A DNA stretch of 64,000 bases, taken from the NCBI GenBank assembly GCA_031213475.1, contig JARUPZ010000034.1, forward strand, positions 3,557,114 to 3,621,113, in the 5' to 3' direction. Made by a program: the position numbers and the translations under genes. Below, in pieces: positions 11,699 to 23,200 of this stretch (position 1 is the first letter of the stretch; the number at the start of each line of letters is the position of its first letter). A model generated the notes under the pieces. It was not told the origin of the DNA, ran no database searches, and worked only from the letters and a program-made list of their open reading frames with translations. Source of the DNA: Nereocystis luetkeana. Its lineage: Eukaryota; Sar; Phaeophyceae; Laminariales; Laminariaceae.

Positions 11699-13884
11699 AT
11701 GATGCCGCTGCTCCTGCTAGCGCTTTGCCGTTGTTTGCTTCTGTCACTGTGTGCTTGCTGCTGCTGCTCGCTTCTGCTCGCCGCTGGCGTCGCTCGTGTT
11801 GATGCTGCTCACTGCCGCTGCTGCTGCCGCTGCTGCTGCCGCCGCTTGTGTGCGTCGATAATAGGCCCGTTCACTGGTTACTTGATCGGTCGGTTGATTG
11901 CTTGGTCGGTCGGTCGGTCGATTAGTTGGTTGGTTGTTAGGTTAATTTGTCCAATGGTTGGTTAATTGGCTACTAGTTGGTGTGATGATCGATTGTGATT
12001 TTATATAAGTTTACCCGGTAGCCTCTAGTGGTAACCGAACGTGCACGCGCGCGCGTCCACATGGAGGAAATGTAGAGGACATCCAGTAGTGTGGATTGTT
12101 GTCCTAAAAACACCTCCCGTTATTTCTGAAACCCACTTAAATCGCTTGATTTTTTTCTCACGACGTTCTTCACAGGGCTTTCCAAGAGAGGAAGAGGCGG
12201 AGGCGGACAGGGCGGCCTCTCCCTTCGGTCGAGGCTCTGCGAAGACCTGTCCCGATTCCTGCACCTCGTCACCGAGCGAGAGCGGAGAACGTTCGACGCC
12301 AAGTGGGTGGCCTACCAGCGCTGCAGGGCCGTCGTCAGGGGTCTCTGGCCTCGAGCTCAGGTACGCGAAAGGACAACGCAAGTGCTGTGGAGAAGGGGGG
12401 GGGTGGGTACGGCGAGGTCGGGGGGGAGGGAGTGACGGAGGGGGGGCGTTTTCACGAAGCGCACGGTAACCGCTGGCGCATCCACCGGCGGGAGTGCGTT
12501 AACCGGTACCACTTTGCTTGTGGGCGCCGGGCTTGTGGGCACTTGGTGTCTGGCGGCAGTTAGTCCTGCCGCGGCCCTGAGGTGCCGCTGTGGTGGTTCG
12601 TGGCCCGGTTCACACTTTTGCGCCGCCAAGGTGGCTACCCCGGTGTTTTTTGTATATAGCATACGTGCAAGGAATCACATGTAGAATACGCGCGAATGGC
12701 TTACCATGAAAAACTGAGTATCAGCCACCAGTACTAAATATGCCGAATTCACAAATGACGTAGCGGTATGCATCGTTTTTAGCGATACCATCACATTTAG
12801 AGGGAGAATAGAACACGCCCGGCCGACCTAATACGCAGCGTGCAAAGCTGATAATGATTAATTAACCACTCGATCGGTCGAGCATACAGCTGACGTATTT
12901 GTAATGTTTTTATATAGTTCATTCAACTCGTGATGGATAACGCTGTGCGGAGGGGGGGGGGGGTACTCATTTTGCTGCTTGCCTTAGTCTTCCCAGCGTT
13001 GACCACGCATCCCCGTCGAGATGAGGCACCGTTCCTACTCCTATAAATAGTAAAGACACCTCCAACTTTTGGGCGCTCATTACCTTTTTTTGTACATCAC
13101 ATGAATCGTTTTGCCTACCTTGCATCCCTTGCCTGGGGGGGGGGGTGTAAGGGGCAGTGTTATTTGGCTGCTTGTAGCGGGGGTCGTAGTTACCCGTATA
13201 TAGCCGAACTAGAAACGTGCGGGTCTTGACCTTCAATCAACTCTTGATGCTACCCACCCGTTCTAACCGTAGATCCGGGGATTAATGTTTCGTCATCCCT
13301 GGGGATACCGACTCCTACAACTTGACGTATATTGTTCCAAGTACACAAGCGGCGGAAGCCAGAATATAGAGAATGAAATTAAGCTTATATCAGCACAAGC
13401 GATCTATTAGTAGGAAGAGAACAACGTGGTCATCTTTTATGTCGGCCACCTGATCGCCTCGTTGGTAACCGGGTACTTCCGGTGCCAAGGCTACTACAGT
13501 TCCATCCTAAGCTTGTAACGGAGGGAGGCACACCTGCAAGAAGGCGACGCAAGAGCGGAGCAACGAAAGTAAAATTGACACATGAGACGCGTATTTTGCA
13601 TCTTGAAGTGTGGTGAGGTTAAGCTTTATTCTTCCGATTCCGTCGAAGAATAAAACGAACAAACATTGAAAAAAAAACTGAATCACAATAAAAAACGGTG
13701 AAATGCTTGCTTACTGGATTTCGCGCTCCGACTGTGTCCCGTCGATGCTCACTCCTCGCCCCCTGGTCTGAGTAGGTTAAGCCTTACGGCTCTTTCGTGA
13801 CGGGACTGTCCTTGCCATGGAGCGACCTCGACCTCGTCATTTGCCTCCCCAAGGTATGTACTGTATGTGTTGTTGTTGTTGTGG

Positions 13885-13928
<44 letters not shown>

Positions 13929-14331
13929 GGGTAGTGGTGGTGGTGTTCTTTCGTTGTGGATGTCGTCGTCGTCTTCGTTGGCGATGTTGCCGCTGCTGCC
14001 TGCTGCTGTGGGTGCTGTTCCTACATTCATCGACCATCATCGAAGGCGCACATCGTCTACGGTGGAGGGTCCGCCCCTTGGCCGCAAGAAACCACGAGAG
14101 CACTGCAGCCTGCACGCAACCTGTAAATCCTGCTTTCAAGCTGATTCCCTGACCGAGCGTTCTAAGTTTCTCCTAGCTTTGCGTCACTGCTGTAACATGT
14201 ACTCTCTGCGAGTAGCACCTCCCTTGCCTACCAAGGGCATCCCATCGAGTGTGTTCATCTTCTCCAGCGAAGCAGACCATCGTGCAGCAACCCGTTCCTG
14301 CTTCCTCCCCCCAGCCGTGGTCGCCTTTTTC

Positions 14332-14370
<39 letters not shown>

Positions 14371-17226
14371 TTGCGTTGGAACCCCCCTTCGTGCGCGAAA
14401 AATAGGGGGTTAGCGTGTCCCGTCGTCGACGGTGGGGTCCTCGCGCACACGACACTAAGCCTTGTGCTTGTAAAACGTGTGGTAGAATACGTTACACAAA
14501 TAGGTGCGGTCGAACCCAGATCCGATTTTTCGGTTCGTCCTGCACCAATGAGCCGCAACACGTGTACATTATGTCTTTTCTACGGTAAAAGGGTGTCTCC
14601 GGAGGCAAAATTACTTGGCGAGCTATATGTAGCTTTATACCGCTCCTTGTCCCGAAAACAGTAGTTCGTACAATAATTCCGTATGTTTTGGGACATGGCG
14701 GTATCCGCCCCCCCCCCTCCCCAAAAAAAACGATTTTCAGGAAAAGTGAACGCGTCGTGAGTGACACCCCGGCCTATCGTTGGTGTTATTGTTCGAATTT
14801 TCATATTGTAAAAACAAAACAATGGGATCAAAACGATATAAGATATTTCTTCAGTTGAGTAAGCTCCCCCCCCTCACCCCCCCGTTGGGTTGGCGTCGGT
14901 TGGCGACGACGCTGTAAAACATGCCTCTCGCCACGTGAGCTAGACAGCCAGGGTACTTTTTTGTTTTGTTTGGCGGTCATCACGGCTAGCGGTCGATTTA
15001 GATCATTTTTGTGCGGGGAGAACCTTCCTTCCGCACAAGGGGGATGAACGCATCACTTAGTGTGTATTTGGTAAGGCACCCACACGGCAGTTGCATAGTA
15101 AACCCATTGCTGTCTCTGCAAGTGATCACACTCGAAATTAAATCAATTCATTGACGCTGTCGTCCATATGCAAGAAAATCCGCCTCAAAAGCGGTTCTTA
15201 CTAAGATGCAGCTCACCCTTCACGCGACTCGCCCAACACCTCACGGCGCTTCGTGCTTTTGGTGCAGGCAATGTCTGCCTGGTCGGTGAAAACCCGACAT
15301 GCTCCGTCCCGGCGTTGTAGAAATGCAAGGGTCTATGGTCGTACCACGACGGCCATGCATAATAATGAGTACACCCGTCTCCGTCGGTCAGTTTTTTTTT
15401 TGCCAGAAAATGCTACCCCTCAATTGCAACTCCCGTCGTACAGCATGCGCCAGATAATATGCCACCACTCTGAGCAGAAACATAAGGAATGTATATTACT
15501 CATATTGATACCTAAACGTTCCTTGTGTTCACGCCCAGATTGGTATAAGCGTATTATCTGACAGCCTTGTGTCAGGCTCGTTCGCTGCAGGCGCGCCATG
15601 AGAATGATGCCGTAGCACGCGATTGTGCTACCTGTCTTCTAGGCGGCCTCGCGGGCTGTGACCCAGGCGCTTGGACCGCCCTGGGCTGACTGACTCCAGG
15701 TGTCTGGTGGCCAAAAGGAATAAGAAGAATTGTCGCGAGGGCTGCGATGATAAAAGGCGGCGGGCTGTCAGGCTCCCCCGGCCACTGGCTAGCGTATTGT
15801 TCGGGTCGTAGTCAGAATGTTGCCGCCATTGGCGTTTTGATGGATCAGTGTCTTCTGGATGTTGCTGTGGTCAGTACTGAAGACGGTTTTGAGTCAAAAT
15901 TTGCACAATCTTGTTTGCCCATCCATCTTCATTCTACTGCAATCCCTCCTCCTTCTCCTCCTCCTCCTCCTCCTCCTCCTCGCCTTTGCCCACACGCCCC
16001 TGCTCCGCTGATTCTCTCACTGTCCGACTCTTGAAAATTGTGCCTGTACTCTCGCGGCATCGTGTCTCCTGGCTGGGTGCGTTTTGTGCGTCTCCCCGCA
16101 TTGATTTTGTTCGTGAAAAACTTCTTTGTCTCTTCTGCGATTACGCGACAATCAACGACCGCGACCACAACCTTGACCAATCGTTGTCTTTACGACCGCA
16201 TCCTCGACCACCATTGTCTCGTCGTCGTCGGAAACCTCTTCGCCTGCCCGCCATTCCGGTTAGGTGCGACGAGACGCTCCGGCGGACACTCCCGGCGCTC
16301 TGGAGGGCAGAAACGCCATCAAAGAGACGTGGCAGCAGGAGCTGGCACGCAGCTTGGGAGGAGAGTGAGTTACCCAACCCCCCCTTCCGCACCCGACAGA
16401 AGAACGGGCGATGCAGCCGTGTTTTTTATTTTACTTTTTCGGAATTTGCGTGTTCCGACAGCTTTCGTGTTTGGGCGTATGTTTTTGGGTGTTTCGGGAG
16501 ATGTGTGGAACATGGGCGTACGTTTTAGTGTTTCATGACGTGCGGCGCAGATACTGCGGGTATGCATCCTGGAAGGCTTTTTCTCTGTGCTTGTTATTGC
16601 AGCCCGTACCCGTATTTTGCCAAGGGCAGATCGGGTAGGGGTGCAACAAGTTCACCTTAATTTGCACCGACCGCTTGGCCAGCCGAATCCCGCGCGTCGC
16701 AACAATCAAGAGCACGGAAGAATCAATCAACCCCAACACAGTATAGTTTACCCCACCCGCACCCCCGGACCCCTGACCCCGCCCGGAACTCCCCCGGGCC
16801 CGAATGCCTGCTGTACGTGGCTACACAGGAGGTGGGTGGACAACAACTCGCTCAAGATAATCAGCCACACAGCCGTCCCCGTGATCAAGCTCACCACCCA
16901 GGGCTACATGCCTGGGTTTACGCCTTCGTCTGCGTTTTCGGGCGCCGTCGGCGGTGGCGTTAGCGGTGGTGGCGGCGGTGGTACCGGTGGCACCGGTGGC
17001 GGTGGAGGAAGTGGCAGTGGTGGTGGCGGTGGCGGTGGCGGTGGCGGCGACGGTGGCGGTAGTGGCATCGGTGATGTTAGCGGCGGCGTTAGCGGACGCA
17101 GCAAGAGCTCCGATGGTGGGCGCGAAAGTGCCGCGATGCCACGCCTGTCATCCTCCATGCCATCGTCGGCAACGATGCCCCCGCCTCCTAAAGTGCCCTC
17201 ACAAACCTTGCCGCTAAAGCGGCCTC

Positions 17227-17264
<38 letters not shown>

Positions 17265-20200
17265 ACTGTTGTTGCGGCACCGGTCGTCGCGGTCGCCGGT
17301 GGTGAGCGCTTCCCCGCGGCGGCATCGAGCGGTGGTGACGGCCCACCCGTGCGTGCGCACGCGCCGCCTGATTTGGTTGTCGCGGAGGAGCCAAGGATCG
17401 AGGCTTCTTCTGCTTTTGCTTCTGCTGCTGCTTCTGTTCAGCTCGAGGTAGAGAGAGAAGGGCAAGGGGGCAAGAAGGGAGAAGAGAAAGCAGATGCGCA
17501 CGAACGACAACAGCAGCAGCAGCAGCAACTTGAGGAAAACGAGTTTCACTCGAAGTCCGCCGCCCCTGTAGTATCGTCACCCGTCGGTGCCGGTGGCGGT
17601 AGCGGCGACGGTGGTGGTGGTGGCGGCAGTGGCGGTGGTAGCGGTGGTAGCGGCGGTAGCGGCCAAGCACCGGTCGGTACCAATGGTGCTCCCAACGCGC
17701 AACCTGTGGGCTTCCCGACAGATGGGAATCGACATAAGGCAGACGCTCAAAGTCCGACTGGGCCGGAGAAAACGAAAACGCCTGAGCTTCAAGCTTCCGC
17801 CGCGTTAGAGGGGTCAAGCGGTGAGTTGGTCACACCACCCGATGTCGTCTACGACGACGCCAAAACGGGCAGAGGGGGTGCCGAGAACCTTGCCAAGGTC
17901 GGTGCCGAAGTAGTCGGGGGGGCTGGAGTCCCGGTAGATGGTATGGTCGGTGGCGGCGGCGGAGGCGGTGACGGTGGCACAAAAGGAGGAGGAGGACGTG
18001 GAGGTAGTGGGTGGGGAGGAGGAAGAGGAAGAGGAGGAGAAAGAGGGGGAGAAGGAGGAAGGGGAGGAGGAGCAGCAGCAGCAGGAGGAGGAGGAGGTGG
18101 ATGGGGAGGGGGAGGGAGAGGGTGGGGGGGAGGGGGAGGGGGGGGGTGGACAGGGGGGGGTGACCCCGTGGGACTGCCGCGAGTGCTAGTCGACGTCAGC
18201 TTCGAGGGGCAGGGGCACAACGGGCAGGCGGCGAACCAGCTGGTGAAGGACTTGGTGGACGGGTTTCCGGCGCTGCGGCCGCTGGCCCTGCTGCTCAAGC
18301 AGGTGCTATTTCTGAATTTTACCGCACCTCGCTCGTTCGTTTGTTCCCCTGTTTTGCTTGTTTGCTTTTTTCCTTGTTCGTTGGGCTGCTTGTTCGGTTT
18401 ATTCATTTTGAGGATACCTCGTTACATCGGGGTCGTCTCAGGGGAGGTGCAGAGGCCATCCCAGGTAATGGTTCGTTGCTCGGACGGTGGCCTCGCATAC
18501 ACCGCCGCACCGCTGGCCAAGTCGCACACGCGATACCAGACACAGGGAGAGTGTCTGTTACCGCGGGTGTATTTTGGCCTCCGGTGGAGCTATGTTTGCT
18601 GCATCACCGTCGGAGCGGAGAGGAATTTTCTGAGATGGCCTCTGCTCCTCCTCCGAGACGACCCCGATGTGACGAGGCCTCCTGGTTTTGTCGCCTGTGC
18701 TCTTTTTTTTTTTCTCGTGTGTACCGTGCACACGGTGCCTTCGCCCTCTCCCTGTGTCTGGTACCACGGATGCGACCCGTCCCGCGGTGGGACGGTGTAA
18801 GCTAGGCAGCCGCCAGCGAACGCTCATTTTTTGGGCTGATCTCTGCACCTCCTCCGACACGACCCCGGTGTGATGTGCCTGTTTTTTATCGACGTATGTA
18901 CCTTGTAAACCGCGCGTTCGCCCTCTCCCTGTGCGTGGTACCGCGGATGCGACTTGGCCCCCGGTGGGGCGGTGTATGCTAGGCTAGGATCAGAGAGAAG
19001 ACTGCTTCTGTGGGATAACCTCTGCACCTCCGAGACGACTCCAAAGTGTCCAGGCCTCTTGTTTGTGTCGCCTGTGCTCTTTTGATCGACGAATATACCG
19101 TGCACACCTCGCGTTCGCCCTCTCCCTGCGCCTGGTACCGCGGGTGCGACTTGGCCCACGATGGGGCGATGTATGCTGGACCAGCTTCAGAGCGAAGCGC
19201 CATTATTTGGGGTGACCTCTGCACCTCCGAGACGACCCCGATGACGAGGACTCCTGTATGTAAAGAGCCAGAGCCCAATTATGAAATACACTGCGCGTTG
19301 CGATGTGTAATGGAGATGTCGAGATGGAAGAACCGCCGGTGTGATATGCGGTGGAGATATCAAGATGTAGAAACCGACTTTTATCGTCAGCGAGGGCCTC
19401 TCTGGGCGGGCGGGGCGCGAGCGGGTGCACGCTATACTGTCTGCCTGCCTGCTGCCTGCCTGCCTTCATGCCTGTCTGTCTGTCTGTCTGCCTGCTGCCT
19501 GCCTGCTGCCTGCCTGCCTGCCTGCCTGATTGTCTGTCTGTCTGTTTGTCTGCTTGCCTGCTGCCTGCCTGCCTGCCTGCCTGCCTTCATGCCTGTCTGT
19601 CTGTCTGTCTGTTTTGCCTGTCTGTTTTGCCTGTCTGTCTATCTCTCTATCTGTCTGTCTGTCTTGTCTGTCTGTCTGTCTGCCTGTCTGTTTGTCCGCC
19701 TGCCTGCCTGCCTGTTTATATACCCCGCTGTCTGTATATATGTCTTATTTTCCGTCAGTCCACCTATCCACCTGTCTACCTGTCTGTGTGTGTACCTTAT
19801 TGGAACTCACTACTAGTCACCTTTGGTTACCGGCAAGGTGGGGGGGGGCGTAAACCACACGTAAACCAGCTGTTGCTGTACCCCGAACCGACGCAGTTCC
19901 CCCACCCACCCACCCACCCACCCACTCCCATCCCCTTTTATTTTTTCATCCAACACCTTCTCGGCGACGTTCTGCCTTCCCACCCCCTCTCCCCCTGCGT
20001 GCCCCTCACCACGCGTTCGTATCGGCCCGTTTGCACGCGCTCCTCCCGGAAGTTTATGATGGAGAAAGGCCTGAGCGTCAGCTACACTGGCGGGCTGTCG
20101 TCCTACGCCCTAACTCTCATGGTGGCCAGGTGCGCGCGGCGTTGATTCGGCCACAGCCCCAGGGCGGCTGGTTTCGGCGAGAAAGCACCGGCTCCTGTTT

Positions 20201-23200
20201 ATCAGTACGAGGGGTTATTTTTTCTGGGACGAGAGGGGGTGCAGTCAGTGTGGGACCTCAGAGGGAAGCAGTGACGAAAAGTTGTGGCGGTCGTACAGTA
20301 GTGGCTGTATTCGAAAGAGCCCAGGCTGCTATTACGGGGGACCATAGTTAATAGGACCTATGGTATACATAAAAACCTATATATATAGCCATTTTTACTA
20401 ACAATATTTGGCCCTATTAAGTATGGTCCCCCGTAATAGCTAGCATTACGATGAAGCATACCTTGGTATACCTTAAATCAGCGAATCAAGTATCCGGATT
20501 ATAGCTGCTGTACGTGTCAACACTATCAAATTGTCGGCATGACGTCAAAATATTGTTGGATTCGTCGCTGTACCTGGGAGCGTTTTTTTTTTCCCACATC
20601 TGTCCCATTTTGTTGTTGTTGTAACCTTCATGCTGAACCGGCTTGAGTTTCTTGTTTACGTATTGTACATGCCCAAGAGCGTGTTGTCGCGTATTGGTGG
20701 TCGAAGGCATTTCAGTGCGTGCAGCATTTCCACTCAAATACGTCTCCGCCGCCTTGCGAGCATCACGGCTGCTCTCGCTGTGTTCACGTGTGGACTCGAG
20801 ATGCCTCGACGAAGTACCCGGCAGGTAATAAGTGGCAAAACACCAGAGAGAGTCCGCTTCGTATCCCCCTCCACCCCCCCCCCCCCCCCCAAGCTAAACG
20901 CGGCTCAAAGACGTGCCGAATACCATTGCCCCTCCCCTCCCCTCCCCTCCTCCCTGTTAGCGCGGTTCAAAGGAGCGCCGGTCGTTAATATTGCCCTCCC
21001 ACGCCCCCCCCCACCCATCTCCTTCCGACTTTCCCTGGTAAAGGTACCTCCAAGAACAAACCGGTCAGATGGACTCTGGGTCCCTCCTCCTGGGCTTCCT
21101 AGACTTTTACGGTAACCACTTCGACCCGCGCGTCACGGGGATCAGCGTCGGCCGCAGCCGATACTTCTCGAGGAGCGCGCCGCTGCCCCCGGTTCCCGCC
21201 CCGCCCCCCGTTGCGGCAGTTCCGGGCCCGCCTAGCGGAGCGCGGCTGTTCTATGGGCAGGTGAGCGAGAGCGGAAAGGGTGTCCGTTTTTTGTGTTTAG
21301 CCGGGATGGGAGCGGGAGTGGGGGGGGGGGTACTCTTTGTCACGCATGGCCGCAGTCGTACGATCGTAGGCCTTTGCATCCCTACAATGCCGGGAAGGAA
21401 GGAGGGGTGTACTCGTTGCCACGAATGGCCGTAGAAGTATGATCATGGACCTTCGTATCCCTGTATGTATAGTGCTGGGACGGAGCACGTCGGGTTTTCA
21501 CCGACAAGGTAAACATTGCTTGCACCGAGCGCGAAGCGCCGTGAGGTGTCCGGCGAGCCGCATGAAGGGTGAGCTGCATCCTGATGACGATAGTGATGTT
21601 ATCATAATAGCTAGTTTCCCTGAAGTCCTGCCTGTGGTAACACAGCAGGCTGTGACAAAAGCCCATCTTGATGGGAGAAAACAAACAGCTAGTACGAAAC
21701 AGTGCGCACGGCAGGTACCAGAACGGAAGGGAAACGTTACTAACGAGCTGTGGTATACCATCCCGTATCACTCTCAACCAAGCAATACCCGGAAGTAATC
21801 CATGTTAAAGTATGTACACCCCCCAAAAAGAACCGTTTGTGAGGCGGACTTCGGCGCCTTCTGCGTACTTGCTTCGGCAGGGCGGGGAGGGAGGGGTGTA
21901 CTCATGCCATGCATGGCGGTAGTGCGGGGAACATGGGAACGGGGGGGGGGGGGTGTACTCAGTTTGTTGCTCGCCTTAGTCGGTTAGCCGTTAACCATCC
22001 ACGCCCATTCGAAACGGGACACCGTTCTCGCTCCTATTATTAGAGGCATCTCCAACATTTGCGTGTGGGGGGGGAGGGGGCGGACTCATTTGTTGCTTGC
22101 CTTATGCATTTGACCAGTGACCACGCATCCCTTTCGAGGCGGAGTGGCGGGGGGGGGGGGGGGGGGGTACTCGTACTCGATAGGAGGTATGTACCCGATC
22201 TCATGCATGGCCGTAGTCGTATGGAGTGGAGGGCGGGGGAGGGGGGGAGAGACATAAGACTTTAGATTGCGCTGGAATCAAAGGGCGGCGATCGTAAGTA
22301 TTTTACGTACGTTTGTTGTGTTTCTCTCTACTACATGGTACCTGGTATATGATGTTTTTACCTATATTCTGACTTCAGTCGCCTCTACCCCTAGCCCCCC
22401 CTCCGCCCTCTACCGCCCCCCCCCCCCCCTCGCTAACCTATCGTGATGTCTCGGGCCGTTTCATGTTTCTTCTTCTTGGGGCTTTCAGCGGGGCCGATCT
22501 CCCTCTTTTCAGGGCGGCCTAGGCGGAGCGGCGCCTCCGGGGTCACATCCCGTAGCTGGAATTCCAGGCTGGGGTGATATGATGCGCATGCCATATAGGT
22601 GGGGAAGTACTGCAGTAACTCCACGTGGATCATTTCTATTTCGTTTTGATGTCGTTGTTTTCGGTGGTGGTGGTGATGGTGGTGGTGGTGGTGGTGGTGG
22701 TGGTGGTGGTGGTGGTGGTGTTATTATTGCTGTTGTTCACATTATGAGTTACGGCCAGAAGGGAGCGAAAAGAAGGGGCAAATGTAATAAGTGGGATGAA
22801 AAAAATGAGGTAAATATTTGTCGTCCTCTTTGCTGTTGCTGTTGTCGCGGGGTGGGTTCACTCACTCGGCAACATCGGAGGCTATTGTACTCATAACACC
22901 ACGACAGGGGCTAGAGGGTAGGTCACAACAGTGCCGTTGTCAGACCCGTTGGGCGCTTGCGCTCTGCGCCAACGGATGCATTGCGTACCACAGAGCGTCC
23001 GGGCGTAGCTAGCACTGGTCGGGGAGGCGTGCTGATTCCTGTCAACTATAGCCTCGCGTGCTATAAAAAATTGGGTACCGAGTCGGTGAGACACCGGACC
23101 GGCCGGTGCCGGCCAGCCAGTTTGCTTACACCCGAGGCAGTCAAACCTAAAGTGCGCGCCGCCGAAAATCCTGCTTGTTAGCATTTCGTCGACGCTTTAA

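Noticed and set aside
20155-20351. Frame extending past the exon 11 donor
   Set aside because: The reading is unlike the family, and the next conserved block is found at 21044.
21069-21434. Start of an independent protein at the ATG at 21069
   Set aside because: It is the inside of the PAP-associated domain; using the acceptor at 21043 restores phase and conserved residues.
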